A stretch of 64,000 bases of DNA from a bacterium (GCA_026708055.1 JAPOVS010000019.1:188532-252531); one strand, 5' to 3'. Positions 26,401-31,643 are shown, numbered from the stretch's first letter. Translations and numbers: made by a program. Notes: a model not told the origin generated them from the letters alone.

Positions 26401-28287
26401 GGCCCCAACGCGCTGTGGCAGAGCATCTACGCCGAGTTGGACAGCCTCGAGGCGTGCCGCGAGTCGGCGGGCACGCCGCCGCCGCCCGCGGCGGCGCCGG
26501 AGGTCAGCGTGACCGCCGGGGCGGGCGTCGCCGAGGGCGCCGCCGCGTCGTTCACGGTGTCGGCGAGCCCGGCGCCGTCGGCGGCGCTGACGGTGGTGGT
26601 GACGGTCACTCAGGCCGGCGAGTTCGGCGCCGCGGTCGGCGCGCGGACCGTTGAGGTCCCCACGGGCGGCAGCGTGAGCCTCACGGTGGCCACGGCCGGC
26701 GACGGCGTCGAGGAGGCCGACGGGTCGGTGACGGTGACGGTCAACGCGGGCAGCGGCTACACCGTGTCATCGACGGGGGGCGCGGCGACGGTCGCGGTCT
26801 CCGACGACGACCAGCAGACCCCCACGCCTCCGCCGCCGCAGGTGCCCGAGGTCGGCGTGACCGCCGGCGGCGGGGTCACCGAGGGCCAGAGCGCCTCGTT
26901 CACCGTCTCGGCGAGCCCGGCGCCGTCGTCCGCGTTGGCCGTGACGGTGACGGTCACCCAGAGCGGCGACTTCGGGGCTTCGACGGGGACGAGGACCGTC
27001 GTCGTCCCCACCAGCGGCAGCAAGTCCTACAGCGTCGCCACCGTCGGCGACGATGCCGACGAGCCGGACGGGTCGGTCACCGTCACGGTGAAGGCGGGCA
27101 GCGGCTACACCGTGTCGTCGTCCCAGGGCGCCGCGACGGTGACCGTGGCCGACGACGACGACCCGCCGCCGACGCCGGTGCCGGTGGTCAGCGTCACCGC
27201 CGGCGGCGGCGTGACCGAGGGCGGCACGGCGCGCTTCACCCTCACCGCCGACAGAGCGCCCGCCTCGCCGCTGTCGGTGCGGGTGACGGTGACCCAGAGC
27301 GGCGACTTCGGCGCCTCCGCGGGCACCAGGACCGTGACGATGTCCGGGCGCGTCGCCCGCGTCAGCGTCGCCACCGTCGGCGACGGCGCCGATGAGGCCG
27401 ACGGGTCGGTCACCGCCACCGTCGAAGCCGGGCAGGGCTACGCGGTCTCGTCGTCCAAGGCGACCGCCTCGGTGTCGGTGGCCGACGACGACGCCACGAC
27501 CGTGGCCCTCGCCGGCGCCGCCGGCGGCAGTGTGGCCGAGGACGGCGGCGCCCGCGAGGTCACCCTCGCCCTCGGCCGCGCCCTCGCCGCCGGCGAGTCC
27601 CTCACGGCGCCGCTGTCGGTGACCGGCGCCGCCGCCGGCGGCCACTACACGCTCGCCCTCAAGCAGGGCCAGGGCCTCAACGGGCACGTGACGCTGCTCA
27701 CGGGTGCGCCCCACAGCGCCCAGAACCCCGCGGTGGCGTTCGCCGCGGGCGCCCGGACGGCGACGCTCGTGCTGACGGCGCTGCCCAACGACGACACCGC
27801 CGAGCGCACCGTGCGCATCGCCTTCGGCGCCGGGCGGCGCGCCCCCACCGGCCAGGGCCTCAACGGCGGCGTCGCCGCCAGCGGCGGACCCGTCGAGGTC
27901 GCCATCGCCAACGACGACGCCCCGCCGCCGCCGGACACCGACCTGCCCACGGTCACCATCGACGACGCCCGCGACGTCGAAGGCGACGTGTTCTACCTCG
28001 GAGGGCTCCTGGAGTTCCGGGTCACCCTCAGCGAGGCGTCCCCCGAGCCGGTCACGGTCACATGGGCCACCGAGGAGGGCACCGCCGACAGCTATGTCGA
28101 CTTCGCCGAGGTCCGCGGCAGGACCCTCACCTTCGAGCCCGGCCGGACCCGCAAGACCATCATCGTGCTCATCTCCGGCGACCGCAGGCGCGAGGCCGAC
28201 GAGACCCTGAAAGTGGTCCTGTCCGGCCCCGTCGGCGCCACCATCGCCCGAGGAACCGCCACCGGCACCATCATCGACGACGACTAG
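14404..28287 (+). CDS. Giant secreted Calx-beta repeat protein, 4627 residues
   Basis: Predicted secreted adhesin or matrix-like protein. A signal peptide (residues 1-39, cleavage near APAAAQ) is followed by 14 repeats of about 120-128 residues resembling Calx-beta domains. Each starts with an EGxxGxTDV segment, carries a Cys in a C(L/F)SGTAT strand and a second Cys about 30-40 residues later, and closes with ETVTVT...YTI.DDE acidic calcium-type turns. They occupy about residues 49-173, 390-1437 and 1895-2535. A 200-220-residue module (W.L.P.GLEPGDRFRLL, VGST, YWxxGxKxADxY, DCTG, SPV) occurs at about 178-384, 1441-1635 and 3053-3274. Residues 2536-3050 hold divergent Cys-free repeats. Residues 3275-4627 hold shorter Cys-free Calx-beta repeats, interrupted by helical inserts at about 3515-3600 and 3936-4021. 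There is no LPXTG motif and no C-terminal membrane anchor; it ends on a complete Calx-beta turn. The start could be ATG 14404 or 14407. Confidence 0.9.
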   Translation: MMGVSRCGPAGGWRRLLPLVSVAGLLGALLLAAPAPAAAQTTPTITAAYSSFLGPEGDAGHTDVTVTFTLTNPNDGSTSFQVCLSGTAALGDDYEYTDTAGDPHILDSNGCHNISFSSGGTHGTGPHQYVTKLRIIGDTENERRDDTIIVTIGSATNGATVPRPTDIYTIVNDDWEANADGSWPVPENWGLTPSGLEPGDRFRLLIKTWWRTAATHHEIARYDEFVHTVLRNAVHPVLKDRQFVTAWQAVGSTPTTDARDHLGMWSDGAWTDTNTAEDPNANTAVYWLSGAKVADNYAEFCSASWDTTGHVPTSDENGNQGANENPWTGSRPDCTGSNFQLSKQHVRVGGVGGPLTEPGPNKNFLRDEQRQIFGLSPVLLVTEAPAVETGPRVTLALTNAARTEARTAGPEGNAGLDDVYLRITALDLNPGQTDVRICLGGAATLGVDYKFTNYHNDNDVFGVVNGCLTHYMSRIGNRAEGVVVQRLRVVGDAVKESDETITVTVVSASNGVSVSEPTVTYTIEDDDTPELSVSLSATEGAEGDSPFNDVTVQVGIAPTHSAGTGIRLCFSGTATRGSSGDYQITSLSNNPWSIDAEGCARYNLAGGSSGNSLKFRIRGDLVAEPDETIIVTVHSHTPGVRTDADRRTATYTITDDDPELSVRLGETAAAEGNTGHTDVSLFANLSVTKLQHHHFRICFSGTATRGSGGDYIVIGLDGRELGVGADGCGPTIGYGAAGDLHFKIRILGDTVPERDETVVAVIESRSAGLGVNPDQETVTYTIEDDEPRIGVSLGSISGAEGDSGGTDIDLNIEISPPLTELTWIHLCFTGTATHGSDGDWVYYNPPNDTSLWTLGADNCEAFSLPATWTGHRLKLRIIGDTLPEPDETVTVTINSLTEATGVDLDKRTATYTIRNDEPTLSVHLASDEGDEGHSGLTDVNVDVKLSPFRSEATSVKLCLSGTATEGSSGDYRVSDHHNRDWSFDAGGCSGAFSLAAEAVEHSLKLRIAGDTVPEADETVTVTVHSETAAVGVDPERGSATYTIRDDEPRLRVTLGQSAGDEGDTGHTDVSVHLNLSPPLAAPAAGIKLCLTGTAARGAGGDYQFVDARSPPVTIGADGCSGAFSLPAGTTGRSFKLRISGDNAGEAHETVTVTARSDNAAVGVDPERGSATYTIRDDEPMLSVRVLPTSGTEGDSGLTDVAVDVDLSSARSEATSVNICFSGTATLGAGGDYRVSDYNDNYWTINAQGCSGAFNLNAGVTHHGLKLRISGDTVPEADETVTVSVHSETPGVGTDADGGTATYTITDDEPQLSVRLPRTAGAEGNTGHTDVSLVTNLSVAKLAHHHFRLCFSGTATHGAGGDYIVISWDGQEMTLGGDGCGPTIGYGRAGDLGFRIRVLGDAVFERDETVVAAIESRSAGVGVRTGRGTVTYTITDDDSGLNPDGTRPVRADWELKPAGLDVKSKFRLLFKTSTRTQAGAADIADYDDFIRTALAATGHGRDPAYRQGWKAVGSTAAVDAREHLDMWSGGAWTDKDASIPIYWVNGNKAADSYADLCDGSWDSAGQRDARDEAGKAALIDGPWTGSDNDCTGHANHLGHAASVRQGASAGPLSHAAGPPADRHTMFALSPVFIVTPAEPVHVFFEPRDSVMTEGLSTDPAAVDMRLSRALSAGESLTVQLSQDHIGKKWDYALAGAPAGVTLDAAAGRLTMNGDAAPQTVTVNVIARDHLVAGDQQGAAGFFIQLDSVKGGTTAVTADTGADNRLLLAVNDGDTTGPRVRVSASPTTAREGASVTLTFTLSAGRSEDTAVQFVVARSGQEVGAPTGTGVSVAGGIATVSIPAGQTTATATLPIVDDADIEDDHHIYVMLGDQPAGVRAGARALGPGFARVNIQRTPVVSLNLASAEGPEGATGYTDVRVDVDVDPTHTQAISLEICFIGTATRGASADYQVTGLVNNPWTLDGDGCSSAFTLPPGAAGASLKLRIRGDTDVEDDETVTVSLLTTTVEIAVDPATATYTIRNDDVGVALSLTATEGQEGGTGYTDVGVQVSIAPVHTAAVSLKLCFTGTATHGASADYQVTDLADSPWTLDGDGCSSAFTVPPGSAGTFLKLRIRGDADVEDDETVIVAVSTTTAGVGVHPDRSTATYTVQDDDIGFSITLARTEGAEGSSGHTDVDLTVGLNRTLEYTAEYRLCLAGTATYGAGADYQVWRRSFAAILDDDGCLSGGVRFGDTSYTLRLRVNGDADIEFDETVVFTVSSSTAGVSVQPGRDTLTYTIRADEPAFSVKLAQAEGVEGDSSYAEVGVTATLSGAASGTKWARLCFSGTAAHGSGGDFRVFTAGGGELGVGGNGCATPFRFSGNGDVLINLRVSGDTTPEQDETIIVTIVPHTPGVAVVPGHSTATYTITNDEPMFSLSLPTAEGPEGDSGHTDVAFAVNIPTALTTAPPYTICFGGTATYGAGEDFTVVNDRGAPLGVTNKCANHAIRRNESSRALFFRVRGDAQFEPDETIIVTITSGTAAVGVVAGQSSGTYTIRNDEQKLSFSRSEYIAFEGTVLGAEMRLAKPRTEWTSFTVVVTPGTATAGQDYGTSTNTRLSVGIPPGTTESAFNIGINNDQTEDDGETFTIEIDESTVPAGVTVGSPKRATVTIREGITVGFVTSTTLVSESAGDHDLTVSFSRASPAFTLHYTTPGSTAVCGYDYTIWTRAGGNCSRSIEVASGAESVRMPLSIKDDDAPEQSELIRIKLQSDHAGVTVTTGGAESHAVLISDNDTPPEAPNVTASLSDVASGRVESVIEGTRRVLDIAVDPAAKARFHLYATVAHKANPDPTLRQPFTIDDTESADMAQLEHVIYEFAPGATAGELVFGTVDDNIVEDDATITFTLKKSGAARGVDISSSKGSIDVLVRDDDSAEVYFYRKTDGGNIFVHLKRPVEFRIKINVHKTDGSIVTGELGDHKKDAADRLLVAVDTETADFAEIDYVHIEVPNSARHDWLYTGHPCIVSTEMDGSVAPADRPDCGSDMNAYTVRRELAKPAATAPTVKLAAVAPVPVSGAPSRNADGSYTVPADWPLVPGNLEPGDKFRLLFRTTSRWSPTGTRNISTYDGYVQSEITGGSLDAIKPYAADFKVVGSTRRQGVGVDIRTHLDLRSGGNWRPGIPIFWMDAQGDGRLVADDYEDFCDREQELEDADNSPQIWWKNDNLADQRNEDGASHTDSNAPFTGSNNDCTPHFRHLGYAGHNVYGAHRDGRSGGPLNTGIRSDYDQASLYGMSPVFVVGPPARVFEGGSLIWSLTATPAPAEPLVVWVWASQAGGDFVDRRYLTRRDVVIPTSGRATVTIPTVNDDKEENDGWVELEILRLYGSGGFTVAGGDGGRSLRLPVLDDDGDGTQGVPLSAEPPAGDPEVNITSTLTAGVEGRAVEYRLTANPRPAADLTVTVTIGQTGDFVAAGELGRRKVTITPRGIKDIIIPTVDDAVDEPDGAVTLTIETGSGYTVGPLSAETLTVADNDAPPPPEQPQVDTSEVEQLIQQMIVRHRDVTGNAGALANWEKALRSVRGEPGGFTIAELEAHAASVEAGAPRERWQKVLDIVKQLAAAAQQQLTPPPLPEVSVAAGAGVTEGGSASFTVTADPAPSAPLSVSVTVSQTGDFGAATGVKSVSIPTGGSAQYTVATVGDEVDEADGSVTLTVNAGEGYTVSSSHGTASVAVADDDDPPVGTPEISVAAGAGVTEGGSASFTVTADPAPSAPLSVSVTVSQTGDFGAATGVKSVSIPTGGSAQYTVATAGDEVDEADGSVTLTVNAGDGYTVSSGHGSASVAVADDDDPAPAVVPTVSVTGGAGVTEGGSASFTVTADPAPTAALTVSVTVIGSGDFGAAAGAATVTVPVGGSVSHAVATTGDSADEPDGSVTLTVDAGGGYTVSPARPAATVAVADDDDPPPPSCVTGDAALLGQVLAKTADPWGGARPDLVETFTRAYDTMLGDDDYTVADLKARPDRRTPNWQGAGPNALWQSIYAELDSLEACRESAGTPPPPAAAPEVSVTAGAGVAEGAAASFTVSASPAPSAALTVVVTVTQAGEFGAAVGARTVEVPTGGSVSLTVATAGDGVEEADGSVTVTVNAGSGYTVSSTGGAATVAVSDDDQQTPTPPPPQVPEVGVTAGGGVTEGQSASFTVSASPAPSSALAVTVTVTQSGDFGASTGTRTVVVPTSGSKSYSVATVGDDADEPDGSVTVTVKAGSGYTVSSSQGAATVTVADDDDPPPTPVPVVSVTAGGGVTEGGTARFTLTADRAPASPLSVRVTVTQSGDFGASAGTRTVTMSGRVARVSVATVGDGADEADGSVTATVEAGQGYAVSSSKATASVSVADDDATTVALAGAAGGSVAEDGGAREVTLALGRALAAGESLTAPLSVTGAAAGGHYTLALKQGQGLNGHVTLLTGAPHSAQNPAVAFAAGARTATLVLTALPNDDTAERTVRIAFGAGRRAPTGQGLNGGVAASGGPVEVAIANDDAPPPPDTDLPTVTIDDARDVEGDVFYLGGLLEFRVTLSEASPEPVTVTWATEEGTADSYVDFAEVRGRTLTFEPGRTRKTIIVLISGDRRREADETLKVVLSGPVGATIARGTATGTIIDDD
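14935..15555 (+). other. Recurring module A, copy 1, inside the giant protein
   Basis: Encodes about residues 178-384: DGSWPVPENWGL, LEPGDRFRLLIKT, AVGSTPTTDARDHL, VYWLSGAKVADNYAEF, paired Cys (SASWD region and DCTGS) and a closing GLSPVLLVTE. I know the pattern from large secreted proteins of environmental bacteria but not a domain name. Copies 2 and 3 follow at 18724 and 23560. Confidence 0.7.
18724..19310 (+). other. Recurring module A, copy 2, inside the giant protein
   Basis: Encodes about residues 1441-1635: GTRPVRADWELKPAGLD, FRLLFKTSTRTQ, AVGSTAAVDAREHLDMW, IYWVNGNKAADSYADLCDG, NDCTGHANHLGH and ALSPVFIVTP. It follows the ninth Cys-type Calx-beta repeat, as copy 1 follows the first. 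Confidence 0.7.
23560..24225 (+). other. Recurring module A, copy 3, inside the giant protein
   Basis: Encodes about residues 3053-3274: GSYTVPADWPLVPGNLEPGD, FRLLFRTTSRWS, VVGSTRRQG, IFWMDAQGDGRLVADDYEDF, NNDCTPHFRHLGY, GMSPVFVVGPP. It has a longer middle than copies 1 and 2 and marks the switch from Cys-type to Cys-free repeats. Confidence 0.7.
25218..25883 (+). repeat. Recent tandem duplication of a Calx-beta repeat (333-bp period)
   Basis: Two units offset by 333 bp (111 codons) are identical for the first 189 bp. They differ at only two bases (25407 and 25409 against 25740 and 25742) over about 240 bp, including synonymous sites. Neighbouring repeats are far more diverged, so this pair arose or was homogenised recently. 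It could also be an assembly weak point. Confidence 0.85.
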
Positions 28288-28324
28288 CGCGTTAGCGGAT
28301 AGGCGGCTGCCACCCAACGACGTC

Positions 28325-28344
28325 ATTCCGGCGAAGGCCGGAAT
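28325..28344. repeat. Dispersed palindromic repeat, copy 3
   Basis: ATTCCGGC-GAAG-GCCGGAAT between the convergent giant gene and an oxidoreductase gene, a position where a hairpin could stop transcription from both sides. The nearby GCGGATAGGCG (28296) is also found before copy 1 (7387). Confidence 0.85.
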
Positions 28345-28380
28345 CCAGCGCTGGCCTGTCGTGGGCTGGCGGCGGGCCGG

Positions 28381-30390
28381 TCAGATCTCGCGTCCGGCCT
28401 TCTCGCCCTCGTAGATGGCGATGATGGTGCGCCGGGGGGCAACGGCGTCACCGACCTGGTGCACGGCGGGGTAGGCGCCCTCGATCTCGCGGAACAACGC
28501 GTCGTTGGGCGTGCGCAGCAGGCTGAGCACCACGGTGTCCACCGTCTCGCTGCGGCGCCAGCCTCCCCACATGCTGTACACCTCGGCCTCGGCGCCGTTC
28601 ACGGCTTCGACGAACGCGTTGGCCGTGAGACGCACGCCCTTGCCCTCCAGGCGGGGATAGATGTGGCTCCCCTCGAGGGCGCCGGCGACGTTCTCGCCGA
28701 CGACGGCGCGGGGGCAGACCACCTCGACGGAGGCCCCATGGTCGGCCAGCAGTTCGGCGAGCCCGAGGGGCAGGTACTCGCCGGTGTCGTCCACGATCAG
28801 CACGCTGCCGCCGAGGGCGGCGGGATCTTCCAGGGCCGCCACGATGGCAGAGCCGATGTCAACGACGTTGTCCTGGTCGGCGCCCGGCAGTTCGTCCCGG
28901 TCGGTGCGGGTGACGCTGAATCCGGTGCAGTCCCAGGTGGATCCGGTGGCGCAGACGACCGCGTCGGGGGCCTCGCCGTCCAGCAGCTCCCGGGTGACGT
29001 CGACGCCCGTGCGCACCTCCACGCCGCCGGTGCGCATCTCCGTCAGGAGGTTGTCGATGGCGTCCTGCCAGGCCGTGCGCGTCGGCAGGTGCTTGATGAG
29101 GTTGATGTGGCCGCCGAGCTCGTCGGACCGCTCGAACAGGACCACCCGGTGGCCGCGCCTGCCGGCCACGGCCGCGCTCTTCATGCCGGCCGGCCCGCCG
29201 CCCACGACCACGACCTTCTTGGCGCGCTCGCTGGCGACCGCTTTCAGCGACCCTTCGCCCCATTCCGCCTCCCGCCCGGTGACCGGGTTCACCATGCAGA
29301 AGATGTCGCGCTGCTGGAAGTTGCGCAGGATGCACTCGTTGGCGCCGACGCAGATGTGCGTCTCGTGCTTGCGCCCTTCCTGGGCCTTGCGGACGAGCGC
29401 GGGGTCGGTGATGTGGGCGCGGGTCATGCAGACCATGTCGGCCCAACCGTTCGCCACGATGTCGGCGGCCATGTCGATATGCCGGATCCGCCCGACGATG
29501 AACACCTTGGCGCGGTCGCCGACCACCTCCTTGGCGCGCCTGCCGAAGGGGATCATGAAGCCGTCGGGGACCGACATGGGTGCAACCGCCAGGTGAAGGT
29601 TGTGGTAGTTGCCCCCCGACAGGTCGAAGAAGTCGAAGTGGCCGGTCTCGGCCAGGATGTCCAGGATCTCCTCGCTCTGTTCGCCGGTGATGCCGGCCTC
29701 GCCGGCGAACTCGTCGAACGACAGGCGGATGCCCATCGTGAAGTCGCCGACCTCGCAGCGGACCGCGTCGGCCACCTCGATGGCGAACCGGCAGCGGTTG
29801 CGCACCGATCCGCCGTACTCGTCGGTGCGGCGGTTGTAGAACGGGCTGAGGAACTGGGCGATGCCGTAGCTGTGGGCGCCGTGCAGTTCCACCCCGTCGA
29901 GCCCCGAGCGCTTGACGTTGCGGACCGACTGCACGTAGCCCTCGATGAGCGAGCGGATCTCCCGCTTGCCGACCACGTGGGGGATCTCGTTGTGGATCAC
30001 CGACGGCACCCGGGAGACGCCCCAGAGGGGATGCCAGGGCGAGAACATGTGGCCTTTGTCCTGCACGCCCATGATGGCGAGTTCGATGAACATGGCGCAG
30101 TCGTGTTCGTGGACGGTCTCGGCCAGGCGCTCCATCTGGGGGATGCAGCGCTCCTCCCAGGCCGTGATGCAGTTGTAGAACGAGCCCAGGCTGAGTTCGT
30201 GGGCGGCGTGCTGCTCGCTGATCAGCAGGGCGAGGCCGCCCTTGGCCCGCTCGCGGTAGTAGGCGATGTGCCGGTCGCTGAGGACGTGGTCCTTGCTGTA
30301 GGCGAGGCTGTGCGCGCTGGTCATCACCCGGTTCTTGAGGGTCGTGGCGCCCACCTCCAGCGGCTGCCACAGGACATCCAGATTCGACAT
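28381..30390 (-). CDS. Old-yellow-enzyme / 2,4-dienoyl-CoA-reductase-type flavoprotein
   Basis: Two-part flavoprotein of 669 residues. Residues 1-345 form an FMN-binding TIM barrel with the family segments ELHGAHSYGIAQFL and NRRTDEYGGS. From about 385 a FAD/NAD(P)-binding half starts with VVVVGGGPAGM. Such enzymes (FadH, trimethylamine dehydrogenase) pass electrons from NAD(P)H or to acceptors through a [4Fe-4S] cluster. Here the cluster motif reads CVGANECILR...FC: three of the four Cys are present, and the second (usually C-X2-C) is Ala. ATG 30390 is supported by GAGGGGGG 6 nt upstream; the in-frame TTG 30396 is less likely. It is monocistronic and divergent from the HupH-like gene. The substrate is unknown. 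Confidence 0.88.
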   Translation of the reverse strand: MSNLDVLWQPLEVGATTLKNRVMTSAHSLAYSKDHVLSDRHIAYYRERAKGGLALLISEQHAAHELSLGSFYNCITAWEERCIPQMERLAETVHEHDCAMFIELAIMGVQDKGHMFSPWHPLWGVSRVPSVIHNEIPHVVGKREIRSLIEGYVQSVRNVKRSGLDGVELHGAHSYGIAQFLSPFYNRRTDEYGGSVRNRCRFAIEVADAVRCEVGDFTMGIRLSFDEFAGEAGITGEQSEEILDILAETGHFDFFDLSGGNYHNLHLAVAPMSVPDGFMIPFGRRAKEVVGDRAKVFIVGRIRHIDMAADIVANGWADMVCMTRAHITDPALVRKAQEGRKHETHICVGANECILRNFQQRDIFCMVNPVTGREAEWGEGSLKAVASERAKKVVVVGGGPAGMKSAAVAGRRGHRVVLFERSDELGGHINLIKHLPTRTAWQDAIDNLLTEMRTGGVEVRTGVDVTRELLDGEAPDAVVCATGSTWDCTGFSVTRTDRDELPGADQDNVVDIGSAIVAALEDPAALGGSVLIVDDTGEYLPLGLAELLADHGASVEVVCPRAVVGENVAGALEGSHIYPRLEGKGVRLTANAFVEAVNGAEAEVYSMWGGWRRSETVDTVVLSLLRTPNDALFREIEGAYPAVHQVGDAVAPRRTIIAIYEGEKAGREI

Positions 30391-30416
30391 CGTCAACCCC
30401 CCTCGGATCGGCCCGC

Positions 30417-30561
30417 ACGCAGGGTGTTCGGCCCCGCCGCCGAACAGTACTCCCCGGATTCTCTGGATCCCGGCCTGCGCCGGGATGACGGTCGGGGCGT
30501 GTTCGGTCCCCCGGCCGACGCAGGGTGTTCGGTCCCCCAGCCGAACAGTACTCCCCGGATT
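30417..30561. repeat. 44-bp direct repeats with internal hairpin in a divergent promoter region
   Basis: Units 30417-30460 and 30518-30561 share nearly all bases. Each contains the inverted repeat GTTCGG...CCGAAC and ends in CAGTACTCCCCGGATT. A third partial copy (GTGTTCGGTCCCCCGGCCGA) lies at 30500-30519. Palindrome copy 4 sits between the two units. Confidence 0.8.
30467..30486. repeat. Dispersed palindromic repeat, copy 4
   Basis: ATCCCGGC-CTGC-GCCGGGAT, a variant with compensating changes in both arms, which argues that the hairpin itself is conserved. It sits in the divergent spacer between 30390 and 30597. Confidence 0.75.
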
Positions 30562-30583
30562 GGCAGCGGGCGCGGGGAGGCGT

Positions 30584-30589
30584 CAGACT
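30584..30589 (+). promoter_or_regulatory. Candidate -10 of a leaderless HupH-like transcript
   Basis: CAGACT ends 7 nt before ATG 30597. The nearest GGAGG is 16 nt upstream of the ATG, too far for normal initiation. Confidence 0.3.
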
Positions 30590-30596
30590 GCCGGGT

Positions 30597-31349
30597 ATGC
30601 GGATCAAGTACATCATTCCGTTCCCTTTCGAGGTGGGTCAGGACATCCGATCCGCTCAGGTTCCCAGCGATCTGCTCGGCGAGGGCACCCACGTGGAGTG
30701 CGTGCCGGTGCGGAACACTGCCACGCTGGTCGACTGCTACTACGAGGACCTCATCTTCGAGATGTACATCGTCGAGGCGGGCCTGCGCGCCGAGGAGGAG
30801 GGCTACGACGCCGTCGTGATGGACACCGTGTCCGACTCGGGGCTGGCGGCGCTGCGCTCGCGCCTGTCCATTCCCGTGTTGGGCCCCGGGCTGGTCTCCT
30901 ACGCGGTCGCCATCATGCTGGGGAGGCGCTTCTCGATCATCACGATGTGGGACCAGTGGCGCCACCTGTACGAGAAGAACCTCGACACCTACCACCTCTG
31001 GGGGCACTGTGCCTCGGTGCGCGCGGCCGGCATCCGCCCCGACATGGAGGAACTGCTGAGCGGCAAGGAGGAGACGGTCTTCCCCCGTCTCACCGAGGAG
31101 GCCCGGCTCGCCATCACCGAGGACGGCGCGGATGTGATCCTGCTCGGCTCCACGACCATGCACCAGGCTGCCGACCACCTCGCTCGCCATCTGGATGCCC
31201 CGGTGATCAACCCCGGCCCGGTCGCCATCAAGATGGCCGAGGCGATGGTTCTGCTGGGTCTCAGCCACTCCAAGGTGGCGTTCCCCTCGCCGGCCGTGAT
31301 CCAGGACGAGAAGTTCTTCTCCCTCGTCTCCGCTCCGAAGCCGGAGTAG
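30597..31349 (+). CDS. Asp/Glu/hydantoin racemase superfamily protein, HupH-like subfamily
   Basis: The 250-residue product has the two-lobed fold sequence of the Asp/Glu/hydantoin racemase superfamily and matches proteins often named hydrogenase expression protein HupH. Ordinary racemases of this superfamily use two Cys. Here the first position reads DTVSDSGLAAL (Thr in place of Cys) and the second LLGSTTMHQ (Ser in place of Cys), so a two-thiol racemase mechanism is not possible. Other conserved parts are PVRNTATLVDCYYE and VINPGPVAIKMAE. No hydrogenase genes are nearby, so the HupH name says little about function. It is divergent from a flavoprotein gene, 206 bp away. Confidence 0.8.
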   Translation: MRIKYIIPFPFEVGQDIRSAQVPSDLLGEGTHVECVPVRNTATLVDCYYEDLIFEMYIVEAGLRAEEEGYDAVVMDTVSDSGLAALRSRLSIPVLGPGLVSYAVAIMLGRRFSIITMWDQWRHLYEKNLDTYHLWGHCASVRAAGIRPDMEELLSGKEETVFPRLTEEARLAITEDGADVILLGSTTMHQAADHLARHLDAPVINPGPVAIKMAEAMVLLGLSHSKVAFPSPAVIQDEKFFSLVSAPKPE

Positions 31350-31381
31350 CCGAGGCGTGGCCTAGCGTCGCGCGAACTACG

Positions 31382-31387
31382 TATACT
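31382..31387 (+). promoter_or_regulatory. -10 box of the VapBC operon
   Basis: TATACT, 5 of 6 matches to the consensus, ends 7 nt before ATG 31395, predicting a leaderless transcript. The surrounding TACGTATACTTAGGCGTAT is rich in CGTAT elements that could bind the autorepressing antitoxin. Confidence 0.45.
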
Positions 31388-31394
31388 TAGGCGT

Positions 31395-31643
31395 ATGCCG
31401 AGGATGCAGGTGTACTTGCCCGAGGATCTTCACGCCGAGGTGAAGGCACACGACCTTCCCGCTTCGGAACTTCTGCAGGAGGCTGTGCGTGTCGAACTCC
31501 ATCGCCGCCAGCTGGCCCGAGCAGGAGAGGAGTACCTGTCGGAGCTGCTCGCAGAGGTGGGAACCCCGGACGCTGCGCAGACCGCGTGGGCGCGGGAGTT
31601 GGCCGAGCGGCTGGCTCGCCGCGCTGACCGGAGGGCGGGCTGA
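31395..31643 (+). CDS. VapB-like ribbon-helix-helix antitoxin
   Basis: An 82-residue protein with an N-terminal ribbon-helix-helix pattern (MPRMQVYLPEDLHAEVKAHD, then a helix from LPASELLQEAV) for DNA binding, and a basic/acidic C-terminal tail that would cover the toxin. The next gene, a PIN toxin, begins at the base after its TGA. It is expected to neutralise VapC and repress its own promoter, where a TATACT -10 box lies 7 nt upstream of the start. Confidence 0.85.
   Translation: MPRMQVYLPEDLHAEVKAHDLPASELLQEAVRVELHRRQLARAGEEYLSELLAEVGTPDAAQTAWARELAERLARRADRRAG

Noticed and set aside
30417-30561. CRISPR-like 44-bp repeats
   Set aside because: Two and a half units with a palindrome element between them and no cas genes; better explained as operator-like or mobile repeats.
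30597-31349. Hydrogenase maturation role from the HupH name
   Set aside because: No hydrogenase structural or hyp genes in the window, and the sequence is plainly of the Asp/Glu/hydantoin racemase superfamily.
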